Shown: positions 34,250-43,462 of the stretch, in pieces
Layout of the letters: each line of letters starts with the position of its first letter
How positions within the stretch are numbered: position 1 is the stretch's first letter
Origin: Phycisphaeraceae bacterium
GTDB taxonomy: Bacteria; Planctomycetota; Phycisphaerae; Phycisphaerales; UBA1924
NCBI GenBank assembly: GCA_019636625.1
Contig: JAHBXE010000006.1
Location: 1 to 64,000 of the forward strand
Reading direction: 5' to 3'
DNA length: 64,000 bases
Made by a program: the position numbers and the translations under genes
The notes under the pieces: generated by a model
Database searches by the model: none
What the model was told of the DNA's origin: nothing
The model's input: only the letters and a program-made list of their open reading frames with translations

Positions 34250-35449
34250 ATGACACGACTTGGACTGATCTCGGTGCTTTCCGGTCTCGCCGCCGCGCCG
34301 GTTTCGAAGGCCTTGGCCCAGTGGACAGTGATCAACCTGCACCCCGCCGGTGCGACCGCATCGGCTGTGAACGGGGTGGGTGCTGGCACTCAGACGGGCT
34401 TTGCCAACATCGGCGGGGTCCGGCACGCGAGCCTGTGGAACGGCACGGCGGCTTCGTGGGTTGACCTCAACCCCGCGGGCGCGGCACTATCCGAAGGCTT
34501 GGGGGCCAGCGACACACACCAGGCGGGCTACGCACGCATTGGGAGCGACGATCATGCGAGCCTCTGGACGGGCACGTCCGGGTCGTACATCGATCTGCAT
34601 CCGGCGGTTGCCTTGGCGTCGTACGCGTATGGCGTGAGCGGCTCGCAGCAAGCGGGCGTGGCCTCCATCGGCGGCGGGTCCGCCCGCGCCAGCCTGTGGA
34701 CCGGCTCCGCGGCGTCATGGATCAACCTCCATCCCACCGGCGCGACGTGGTCGGAGGCTCGCGGCGTGGGCGATGGGCAACAGGTCGGGCACGCCACGGT
34801 GAGCGGATCGGACCATGCCGGCCTGTGGAGTGGGAGCGCGGCCTCGTGGGTGGACCTGCACCCCGCCGGTGCATCATCGTCGAAGGCGATGGGCGTCGGT
34901 GGCGGGCAGCAGGTCGGCTGGGCCATCGTCGGCGGGCAACGTCACGCCGCGCTGTGGGCGGGTTCGGCCGCCTCATTTGTGGACCTGAACCCGTCCGGGT
35001 CAACCTTTTCATCCGCTCTGGGCGTGGGCGGCGGAACACAGGTGGGGTACGCTCGATTCGGAGGAACCGATCGCGCCGGATTGTGGACCGGTTCGGCCGC
35101 ATCGTGGATCGACCTGCACGCGCAACTGCCGATCGGCTACTCGTCCTCGATCGCGTGGTGTATCCGCCGCACGGGCTCCACCATGTACATCGGAGGCCAA
35201 GGCCACAACACCCTCACCGGACGCGATGAAGCGGTGTTGTGGATACACCCGATCGCCACGACCTGCTACCCCAACTGCGACTCCTCCACCGGCAGCCCCT
35301 TGCTCACCGCGAACGACTTCCAGTGTTTCTTGAACAAGTATGCTTCCAACGACACCTACGCCAACTGCGATGGATCAACCGGCTCCCCCACCCTGACCGC
35401 CAACGACTTCCAGTGCTTCCTCAACAAGTTCGCTTCGGGATGCCCGTAA
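34250..35449 (+). CDS. Secreted repeat protein with GC-type dockerin tail
   Basis: 399 aa. A signal peptide (ending KALAQ near residue 25) is followed by seven or so copies of a 43-residue repeat, of form ASLW.GSAASWVDLHPAG (split from '.....G.G.G.QQVG.A..GG..'). The copies are highly similar, suggesting recent expansion of a propeller or beta-solenoid. The tail has two dockerin-like segments with CYPNCDSSTGSP...LTANDFQCFLNKY and TYANCDGSTGSP...LTANDFQCFLNKF, ending SGCP. AAGGGA precedes the ATG. Confidence 0.82.
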   Translation: MTRLGLISVLSGLAAAPVSKALAQWTVINLHPAGATASAVNGVGAGTQTGFANIGGVRHASLWNGTAASWVDLNPAGAALSEGLGASDTHQAGYARIGSDDHASLWTGTSGSYIDLHPAVALASYAYGVSGSQQAGVASIGGGSARASLWTGSAASWINLHPTGATWSEARGVGDGQQVGHATVSGSDHAGLWSGSAASWVDLHPAGASSSKAMGVGGGQQVGWAIVGGQRHAALWAGSAASFVDLNPSGSTFSSALGVGGGTQVGYARFGGTDRAGLWTGSAASWIDLHAQLPIGYSSSIAWCIRRTGSTMYIGGQGHNTLTGRDEAVLWIHPIATTCYPNCDSSTGSPLLTANDFQCFLNKYASNDTYANCDGSTGSPTLTANDFQCFLNKFASGCP

Positions 35450-35498
35450 CGGGCAAGGTTCGTGGCCAAACCTGCCGATGTTGACCCCAGCGGCCTGC

Positions 35499-35504
35499 TA
35501 GGGT
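35499..35504 (+). promoter_or_regulatory. -10 box upstream of the aminotransferase gene
   Basis: TAGGGT ending 7 nt before an in-frame GTG (35512) and 31 nt before the ATG at 35536, which has AAAGGG. Either a leaderless GTG start or a short-leader ATG start is possible. Confidence 0.35.
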
Positions 35505-35535
35505 TATCGGAGTGGCCGTGCCAAAGGGTTTCCCC

Positions 35536-36756
35536 ATGTCACAGGCCGCGCCGCTTCCGGGACCGACCATGCCGCACCATGAGATCCCGCTCTCGAGACC
35601 GGACATCTCCGAGGTGGAGATTGACATGGTGGTCGAGACGATGCGTTCCGGGCGGTTGGCGCTGGGGCCGATGGCGGAGCGGTTCGAGAAACTGGTCGCG
35701 GCGAGGGCGGGGTGCCGGTTCGGGGTCTCGGTCTCATCCGGGACCAGCGGGCTGCACCTGGTCATGCGGGCGCTGGGGATCGGGCCGGGGGATGAGGTCA
35801 TCACCACGCCGTTCTCGTTCATCGCGTCGAGCAACTGCATTCTCTATGTCGGGGCCAAGCCGGTCTTCGTGGACATCTGCCCCAAGACCCTGAACATGGA
35901 CCCGGGCCTGTTGGAGAAGGCGATCACGCGCCGGACCAAGGCGATCCTCGCGGTCGAGACGTTCGGCAACCCGGCGCACATGGATGCGTACGCCTCCATC
36001 GCGGCTCGCCACGAGATCCCGCTCATCGAGGATTCGTGCGAGGCGCTGGCGACGAGCCTGGGCGGGCGGCCGTGCGGGAGTTTCGGGCGCGTCGGGGTCT
36101 TCGGGTTCTACCCGAACAAGCAGATCACGACGGGCGAGGGCGGGATGATCGTGACCGACGACGAGCGGCTGGCCGACCTGTGCCGGTCGATGCGGAACCA
36201 GGGGCGCGCGATCGGGCCCGACCAGGCCGTGATCGACGGCCGGCACAACCCGAGAAATGTGGGCGCGTGGCTTCGGCACGAACGTCTGGGGTACAACTAC
36301 CGCATGCCGGAGATCAACGCCGCGCTGGGCGTGGCGCAGATGCGGCGGCTGGACGAGATCGTGCTCAAGCGCCAGCAGGTGGCGGACGCGTACATGAAGC
36401 GCCTGATGGCGAACCCGAACCTGGTGCTGCCGACGATCTGCCCGGACACGTTGATGAGTTGGTTCGTGTTCGTGGTGCGGCTGGCGACCGGCTACACCGC
36501 CGCGGAGCGGGACAGCATCATCGCCGGCATGCGGAACCACGATGTGGGCGCGGCGGACTACTTCCCCTGCATCCACCTCCAGCCGTTCTACCGCGAGGAG
36601 TTCGGGTACGAGCCGGGGATGTTCCCGATCGCGGAAAGCGTGAGCCAGCGAACCATCGCCCTGCCCTTCTACAACAGCCTCAGCCAGCGGGAGGTGGACA
36701 TCGTCTGCGCTACGCTGGAGGTGATGATCGGGCGGGAGAATCTGCGGCGGGGGTGA
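35536..36756 (+). CDS. DegT/DnrJ/EryC1/StrS family aminotransferase
   Basis: 406 aa. PLP fold type I with SSGTSGLHLVMRALGIGPGD, DEVITTPFSFIASSNCILY, IEDSCEALATSLGGR, the cofactor Lys in FYPNKQITTGEGG and the C-terminal RTIALPFYNSLSQ. Enzymes of this family aminate keto-sugars for cell-surface glycans or antibiotics; the exact sugar is unknown. The ATG has a good ribosome site; GTG 35512 would add eight residues. It lies alone between dockerin genes and a phosphatase gene, not in a sugar cluster. Confidence 0.92.
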   Translation: MSQAAPLPGPTMPHHEIPLSRPDISEVEIDMVVETMRSGRLALGPMAERFEKLVAARAGCRFGVSVSSGTSGLHLVMRALGIGPGDEVITTPFSFIASSNCILYVGAKPVFVDICPKTLNMDPGLLEKAITRRTKAILAVETFGNPAHMDAYASIAARHEIPLIEDSCEALATSLGGRPCGSFGRVGVFGFYPNKQITTGEGGMIVTDDERLADLCRSMRNQGRAIGPDQAVIDGRHNPRNVGAWLRHERLGYNYRMPEINAALGVAQMRRLDEIVLKRQQVADAYMKRLMANPNLVLPTICPDTLMSWFVFVVRLATGYTAAERDSIIAGMRNHDVGAADYFPCIHLQPFYREEFGYEPGMFPIAESVSQRTIALPFYNSLSQREVDIVCATLEVMIGRENLRRG

Positions 36757-36774
36757 GGCCGCTTCCGGGCACGC

Positions 36775-36780
36775 TACCCT
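36775..36780 (+). promoter_or_regulatory. -10 box of the membrane PP2C gene
   Basis: TACCCT, 15 nt before the ATG at 36796. No -35 match. Confidence 0.3.
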
Positions 36781-36795
36781 GACCGGGACGGCCCA

Positions 36796-38220
36796 ATGCG
36801 ACGCGAGACTCCCAACCCGGACGCCGGCTTTCACGCCCGCTTTGATCGCGAGCGGGCCAAGGTGCTGCGGCGGCGCATCGTCGTGTACTGCGTGCTGGCC
36901 GTCGCGGCCTTCGCGCTGAGCATCCGTGGCAACTTCAACGACTGGGCCGCCGCGCGTGGGCAGGGAAAGCCCGTGACACCCCTCATGGTGCTGAACTTCT
37001 CGTGGGACGGCGCGATCTTCGCTCTGTACGCCGCCTCCATCGCGTTTCTCTTCGCGACCCGACCAGATCGGCGTCGCCTGGTCGGCCTCGTCACGGTCTT
37101 GACGGTTATCGCTGTGGGCGCCTCGGCTCCGCTCGAGGGTCTGACCAACCTCCTGGAGCGGCCGGACGCCTCGATGGAACGGGCCGCGCGGATCGGCGCG
37201 GGGTGGATGTCGGTGCTCTCCGGCTCGTTCCTGGCCGTGCTCGCGCTGGTGCTGGTCCCGATGCGATGGGTCGAGGCACTCCGCATTGCGGTGCCGTGCT
37301 GGGCGATCACGACCCTGGCCATTCTGGCCGTAGCGCAATCGCCCGTGCTGATGGGCGTCGGACAAGCCTTGGCCGCGGGCGCGGCGGTCGCTGCGGGCGT
37401 GGCCTGGAGCACGTGGCGCCACCGTGAGTTCGATGAACGCTTCCGGTCGCGCGAAGTCGCGGCCCAACTGGGCGACCTCTCGGCGGAACTCGCGTACGCC
37501 CGCCGGATTCATGAAGCCCTGTTCCCTCCCCCATTGACCGAAGGACCGGTGCGCATCACGTACTGGTACGAACCGATGCGGGCCATCGGTGGCGACTTCC
37601 TCTTCGTCTGGCCGCTGGCATTCCCGCCCAGCCATACGGCCGGGCCCGTCCACGCGGTGATCCTCGATGTTTCGGGTCACGGCGTGTCCGCCGCGCTCAC
37701 GGTGAACCGGCTGCACGATGAACTGAGGCGATTTTTCGCGGCACACCCCGAAGGCGGAGCGGGAGCGTTGATCGAGCATCTCAACGGATTCGTTTCCGAG
37801 CAACTGGCCGTGCATGGCGTGTTCGCGACGGCGCTGGCCATGGCGCTGGATCCGGAGTCCGGTCGACTCGAGTGGGCCAGTGCGGGGCATCCCCCGGCTT
37901 TCATTCGGAAGGGGGGCCCGGGGGGAACCATGGAGCGACTCGGCGCCACTGCCCCGATGCTGGGCGTGCTGGAACCCGGACTGTTCGCGGCCGCCGCAGG
38001 CCAAGCGACCCTGGGAAGCGAGGATGTGGTGTTCGCCTTCACCGACGGCGCCTTTGAGGGGTTGGATCCAACCGGGCGCAGCTCGGGGCTGGAGCAGCTT
38101 CTGAGGGTGCTGGAGGGGGCGACCGACGCCCGGGAAGCGGCGGCCAGGGTGGCCTCCGCCCGGGGGGGGGCCGCGACCGACGATGTGCTGATCGTCGAGC
38201 TGCGGCGGAGGGGGCGGTAA
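36796..38220 (+). CDS. Membrane-bound SpoIIE-type PP2C phosphatase
   Basis: 474 aa. About six membrane segments in residues 28-205, then a linker and a PP2C/SpoIIE domain (about 235-470): ARRIHEALFPPPLTEGPV, RAIGGDFLFVWPLA, VILDVSGHGVSAALTVNRL, WASAGHPPAFIRKGG, VVFAFTDGAFEGLD and TDDVLIVEL. It probably removes phosphate from a Ser/Thr-phosphorylated regulator in response to a membrane signal. It is related to the soluble copy at 22628-23557 only in the phosphatase domain. Confidence 0.9.
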   Translation: MRRETPNPDAGFHARFDRERAKVLRRRIVVYCVLAVAAFALSIRGNFNDWAAARGQGKPVTPLMVLNFSWDGAIFALYAASIAFLFATRPDRRRLVGLVTVLTVIAVGASAPLEGLTNLLERPDASMERAARIGAGWMSVLSGSFLAVLALVLVPMRWVEALRIAVPCWAITTLAILAVAQSPVLMGVGQALAAGAAVAAGVAWSTWRHREFDERFRSREVAAQLGDLSAELAYARRIHEALFPPPLTEGPVRITYWYEPMRAIGGDFLFVWPLAFPPSHTAGPVHAVILDVSGHGVSAALTVNRLHDELRRFFAAHPEGGAGALIEHLNGFVSEQLAVHGVFATALAMALDPESGRLEWASAGHPPAFIRKGGPGGTMERLGATAPMLGVLEPGLFAAAAGQATLGSEDVVFAFTDGAFEGLDPTGRSSGLEQLLRVLEGATDAREAAARVASARGGAATDDVLIVELRRRGR

Positions 38221-38226
38221 GCGGGA

Positions 38227-38255
38227 TTGGCTCTCGGGGCGATGCGGCCTAAACT
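38227..38255 (+). promoter_or_regulatory. Promoter of rpmB (TTGGCT-N17-TAAACT)
   Basis: TTGGCT and TAAACT with a 17-nt spacer; the -10 ends 36 nt before the ATG, which has AGAGGTGA upstream. Confidence 0.5.
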
Positions 38256-38291
38256 CCCCGCCCCCCACGCACCCCGCCTTAGAGGTGACTT

Positions 38292-38567
38292 ATGCCGTAC
38301 GAGTGCTATTACACCGGAAAGAAGACCTCCTTCGGGAAGAAGCGCGCCTGGAGCGGCCAGGCGATCACCAAGGGCGGCTTCGGCCTCAAGCCCACGGGGA
38401 TCAGCCCCCGCACGTTCAAGCCGAATCTGCAGGAAGTCGTCGCCGTGGTCGATGGCGGACGGAAGCGGATCAAGGTTTCCACTCGGGCCATCCGGGCCGG
38501 TTTGGTTACCAAGGCCCTCAAGCGGAAGTACGGCTACACCCGCAAGGCCAAGGGCGCGGCTCACTGA
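38292..38567 (+). CDS. rpmB: 50S ribosomal protein bL28
   Basis: 91 aa. N terminus MPYECYYTGKKTSFGKKRAW is the bL28 start with the usual 'GNxVSHAxxxTxRxFxPNLQ' core seen here as SPRTFKPNLQEVVAVV; the C-terminal 'KRIKVSTRAIRAGLVTKAL' fits too. It is monocistronic, with its own promoter and a strong terminator. The Cys pair found in some bL28 proteins is absent. Confidence 0.95.
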   Translation: MPYECYYTGKKTSFGKKRAWSGQAITKGGFGLKPTGISPRTFKPNLQEVVAVVDGGRKRIKVSTRAIRAGLVTKALKRKYGYTRKAKGAAH

Positions 38568-38606
38568 GAGTCCACTCTCCTGATCGAACCCAATCAACCA
38601 TGCTTC

Positions 38607-38643
38607 GGCCCGGGCGCAAGACGCCCGGGCCGTTGTGTTTTTT
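38607..38643 (+). terminator. Rho-independent terminator of rpmB
   Basis: A perfect 10-bp stem (GGCCCGGGCG / CGCCCGGGCC, 5-nt loop) followed by GTTGTGTTTTTT. Confidence 0.9.
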
Positions 38644-38666
38644 GGACCCTCGAGCCGAAGTTCCGC

Positions 38667-38672
38667 TAAACT
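38667..38672 (+). promoter_or_regulatory. -10 box of mcsA-mcsB
   Basis: TAAACT, 23 nt before the mcsA ATG; GAGGA lies between as ribosome site. Confidence 0.4.
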
Positions 38673-38695
38673 CCTCTGGCGAGGAACCCCGGCCC

Positions 38696-39277
38696 ATGAA
38701 GTGCGAGCTGTGCGATTCGGAAGCGACGGTTCACGAGCTGCGCATGGTCGGCGGCAAACGGGCCGAGCGTCACTTGTGCGAGAACTGCGCCCGACGGGAG
38801 GGCCTTGCCCCGCAGGTCGGCGTGTCCGTGCCGGAGTTGATCGAGAAGATCGTGGACCAGGCCGTGCAAGGCGCCAAACCCAAGGGCGAGCCGGCACGGG
38901 CAGGCACGTGCCCCGCGTGCGGCACAACCTACGCCGAGTTTCGCCAGTCGGGTCTGATGGGGTGCACGGAGTGCTACCGCGCGTTTGAACAGGCTCTCGG
39001 GCCGCTGCTGGAAAGGGCCCACGAGGGTGCTTCGCATCATGTCGGCAAAGTGCCCAAGCGGGCCTTGGCAGGGGGCCAGGGTTCGGGCTCGCCGGATGTG
39101 CTGGGAGGACCGGAGCAGCGTGCCGGAAAGATCGCCTCGCTCCGGAAGCAACTGGAGGAAGCGGTCCGCGCCGAGCAGTACGAAAGGGCCGCGACGTTGC
39201 GGGATGAACTGCGTCGGGTGACCGAGCTTGAAGGCACGCATCCCGGCGGCAAGGCAGGGCCGGAGCGAGCTTCGTAA
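38696..39277 (+). CDS. mcsA: McsA-like zinc and UVR-motif protein
   Basis: 193 aa. N-terminal CELCDSEATVHE and HLCENCARREG give two C-x2-C pairs; a second zinc-ribbon follows with CPACGTTYAEF and CTECYRAF. The C-terminal helical UVR motif (ASLRKQLEEAVRAEQYERAATLRDELR) matches McsA. In Firmicutes McsA activates the arginine kinase McsB and helps feed proteins to ClpCP. Its partner gene follows after 13 nt. Confidence 0.88.
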   Translation: MKCELCDSEATVHELRMVGGKRAERHLCENCARREGLAPQVGVSVPELIEKIVDQAVQGAKPKGEPARAGTCPACGTTYAEFRQSGLMGCTECYRAFEQALGPLLERAHEGASHHVGKVPKRALAGGQGSGSPDVLGGPEQRAGKIASLRKQLEEAVRAEQYERAATLRDELRRVTELEGTHPGGKAGPERAS

Positions 39278-39290
39278 GAGCGGCCTCTCT

Positions 39291-40397
39291 ATGAGCGAGC
39301 AGCCCCGACACCCCGGCCGACCCGACCCCGCGATGACCACAGAATGGCTGCGCGGGGCGGGACACGAATCGGATGTGGTGATGTCGTCTCGCGTGCGGCT
39401 GGCGCGGAATCTCGCGGGGGCGGCGTTTGTCAATCGGGCGTCACGCCCGGAGCGGATGAAGGTGCTGGAGTCGTGCCGGTCCCAGCTTGAACGCGCGCCG
39501 ATCGGCCCGACGGTTTCCTGGCACGACCTCCACAGGACACCATCCAACGAGAGAACTCTGCTGGTGGAGCGTCACCTGATCAGCCAGCAGCACGCGAGGG
39601 GGAAGCAGGCCAACCAGACCGGCGGGCCCGATGAGCCCCGGGGTGTCGCGATCACGTTTCCGGATGAACGCATCTCCGTCATGGTCAACGAGGAAGACCA
39701 TCTGCGCATTCAGTCCATCAGCTCGGGTCTCGATCTGGCGAGAACACTGGCCGCGGCGGAGGCGGTCGACGATGCGCTGGAATCCGGGTTGAACTTCGCG
39801 TTCTCGCCCCGTTTCGGGTACCTGACGGCGTGCCCGACCAACGTGGGGACGGGCCTTCGATTGTCGGTCATGCTGCACCTGCCGGGGCTCCGCCTGATCG
39901 GGAACATCGACAAGGTGAAACTCGCGGCCAAGGACATGTCCCTGGCGGTGCGCGGGTTCTACGGCGAAGGGTCGGAGGCCATCGGCGACTTCTACCAGAT
40001 CTCCAACCAGACCACGCTGGGGAAGCCCGAAAGAGTGCTCCTGCACGAGCTGGAGAGCGAGATCCTTCCCCGCGTGATCGAGTACGAACGCGCGGCGAGG
40101 CAAATGCTGCTCACCAAGCGCCGCTACCACTTCGAGGATGCTGTACACCGGGCAATGGGCGTGCTGTGCCACGCCAGGCTGATGACCACCGAAGAGTCGA
40201 TGCAGCACCTGAGCCTGGTTCGTGTCGGCGTGGTGACGGGCATGATCGGCCACCTCAAGCACGAGGAAGTGAACCACCTGATGCTGCTCACGCAGCCGGG
40301 GCACCTGCAGCTTCTGGCCGGGCGCGAGCTCAACCAGGACGAGCGCCGGCTCGCCCGTGCGGAGCTGCTCCGGACCAGGCTCACGCCACGGAAGTAG
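39291..40397 (+). CDS. mcsB: Protein-arginine kinase McsB
   Basis: 368 aa. A phosphagen-kinase fold with SSRVRLARNLAGAAF, VMVNEEDHLRIQ, LNFAFSPRFGYLTACPTNVGTG (given in part) and 'RLSVMLHLPGL'. In Firmicutes McsB phosphorylates protein arginines to tag them for ClpCP. The start at 39291 follows a weak ribosome site; an ATG at 39333 is in frame and begins nearer the conserved region. No ctsR or clpC is adjacent, unlike in Bacillus. Confidence 0.92.
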   Translation: MSEQPRHPGRPDPAMTTEWLRGAGHESDVVMSSRVRLARNLAGAAFVNRASRPERMKVLESCRSQLERAPIGPTVSWHDLHRTPSNERTLLVERHLISQQHARGKQANQTGGPDEPRGVAITFPDERISVMVNEEDHLRIQSISSGLDLARTLAAAEAVDDALESGLNFAFSPRFGYLTACPTNVGTGLRLSVMLHLPGLRLIGNIDKVKLAAKDMSLAVRGFYGEGSEAIGDFYQISNQTTLGKPERVLLHELESEILPRVIEYERAARQMLLTKRRYHFEDAVHRAMGVLCHARLMTTEESMQHLSLVRVGVVTGMIGHLKHEEVNHLMLLTQPGHLQLLAGRELNQDERRLARAELLRTRLTPRK

Positions 40398-40405
40398 GGA
40401 GTCGC

Positions 40406-41278
40406 ATGACCGATCCCGCCGACAAGTTCGTGTGGCCGCCGGGCCAGGCGACTCTGCCGGCACCCCGCGGCTCGATCGCGTCGACACGCCAAGCGATCCG
40501 CCCGCGCCGCCCAGCAGGATGGCTTCGATCGGCGCTGCTGGACATCGAGCGAACGTGGCTGGGGTTGGAGACGCCTCCTTTGGCCGATCGCCTGCGCGAA
40601 TCGGGGTGGAGGCCGGATGATGTGGCCGCGTACTGCCGCCGGTGCGGCGAAACGGTCGGACCCAATGAAGCGGATGACACAGGGTGCTCCTTGTGCCGTG
40701 GGCGGGAACTCCCGTGGTCGCGGTTCATTCGCCTTGGCGAGTTTCGGGACCTGCTGCGTGAGATGGTCTTGGAGGTGAAGTTCACCCGGTGGCGGCGGCT
40801 CGGAAGCGATCTGGGACGGCTGCTGGGTTCGCGCCTGATGGAGGTGATGGACGCGGAAGGAGCCTCGGTGCACCGGTCGGTGCTGGTCCCGATCCCGATG
40901 TCGGCACGGCGGCGGATCGCCCGGGGCATCGACCACGCGGCGGTATTGGCACGGGGCATGAGCACGGAAACCGGCATCCCCGTGGTCAGGGCGCTTCGGA
41001 GAAAGCACGGCCCCTCCCAGACCAGGATTCCGGGCAGCCAACGGAGGGTCAATGTGGAGGGCCGGGTCCTGTGGAAAGAGGGGGTCGACATCTCGGGATT
41101 TCATGTGATTCTGGTGGACGATGTGGCGACGACCCGGGCGACGCTGGGGGCGGCGTGTCGGGCGGTGGTGTCCGCGCGTAAAGCATTGGGGGACAGTGGG
41201 AAGGGAGTGATTTGGGGGGCGGTGGCAGGGGTGACGCCGGGGAAGAGATTGGGGGGCGGGGACGTGAAGAGGCGATAA
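40406..41278 (+). CDS. ComF-like phosphoribosyltransferase-domain protein
   Basis: 290 aa. An N-terminal zinc-finger-like CRRCGE...CSLCRG precedes a PRTase fold with SVLVPIPMSARRRIARGIDHA and the PRPP loop VILVDDVATTRATLG. ComF family proteins take part in DNA uptake in competent bacteria, but many members have unknown roles. It follows mcsB by 8 nt and is likely in the same operon. The Arg/Gly-rich C-terminal tail is variable. Confidence 0.8.
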   Translation: MTDPADKFVWPPGQATLPAPRGSIASTRQAIRPRRPAGWLRSALLDIERTWLGLETPPLADRLRESGWRPDDVAAYCRRCGETVGPNEADDTGCSLCRGRELPWSRFIRLGEFRDLLREMVLEVKFTRWRRLGSDLGRLLGSRLMEVMDAEGASVHRSVLVPIPMSARRRIARGIDHAAVLARGMSTETGIPVVRALRRKHGPSQTRIPGSQRRVNVEGRVLWKEGVDISGFHVILVDDVATTRATLGAACRAVVSARKALGDSGKGVIWGAVAGVTPGKRLGGGDVKRR

Positions 41279-41788
41279 AATCGGATTGGGTCAGTTGCCT
41301 TGACCATCGGAGGGAGGGTGCTACACTTCTCTCTGCCACTTGGGAAACCGGTGGATGACTGGAGTTCGGACGCGGGCAGGTCCCGTGAACCGGACGGCAT
41401 CATTGACAAGTGAACAGTTGGGATTCTGCGAGAATGTGCGGTCTTGCCGCCGTCGGTACGACGGGCTTCCGGTTGGAAGCGGGCAATGACCGATCCAGGT
41501 CCATACCGGACCACAACTCGTCCTTGATTCACAGCTTGGACGGTTGGCATTCTCGTACCCGGCGTTGTTGCCCACACGCGACAGCGCCGGTGAATGTCAG
41601 CGAAAATCGCGGGATTTGCCGTCCCGCGGATCTGAGCATCGGCCCAGAAGGCCGGTGCGATGATTGACCGGCCTTGGATGCCTCGTCGCAAGACGGGCCG
41701 TCCGAGGTTTCAGACAGGCAAACACTTCTTTGAAGACCAACCCACAGCCGGGACCCCCGTCCGGGTCGTGGGGTAATCAACAAAATTC
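41279..41788 (+). other. 16S rRNA leader and promoter region
   Basis: About 510 bases with no supported gene. It contains the promoter listed at 41300-41327, a second exact TTGACA at 41403-41408 without a good -10, and several short stems, for example GCATCGGCC/GGCCGGTGC near 41636-41660. No tRNA and no clear boxA were recognised. Confidence 0.5.
41300..41327 (+). promoter_or_regulatory. Likely rRNA promoter (TTGACC-N16-TACACT)
   Basis: TTGACC and TACACT with a 16-nt spacer, about 460 nt before the 16S start. The -10 fits the TANNCT pattern seen at other starts here. Confidence 0.5.
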
Positions 41789-43273
<1,485 letters not shown>

Positions 43274-43410
43274 GATTTCCTTAGACCCGCCTCCCGGAGC
43301 GATCCGGATCGGGTTTAGTCAGTGCATTCTCGTCCTGCGTCCGCGAGGGCAAGGGACTCTGGCCGGCAACGGCCTCTCGTCTGAATCCCAACTGTTTTCT
43401 CGATACACCG

Positions 43411-43448
43411 CAACGCCCGGTCCCACTGGACCGGGCGTTGTGTTTTTT
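43411..43448 (+). terminator. Terminator of the 16S rRNA unit
   Basis: A perfect 13-bp stem (CAACGCCCGGTCC / GGACCGGGCGTTG, 4-nt loop) followed by TGTTTTTT, 145 nt after the 16S end. Confidence 0.92.
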
Positions 43449-43462
43449 CACCCCCGAGCGGC

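Noticed and set aside
35734-38268. 844-codon open frame on the minus strand
   Set aside because: It lies opposite the aminotransferase and membrane PP2C genes, which have full family motifs, and its sequence is Arg/Pro/His-rich as expected of a GC-rich shadow frame.
41403-41408. Exact TTGACA as a second rRNA promoter
   Set aside because: No -10-like box at a workable distance; the nearest AT-rich hexamer is 21 nt away.
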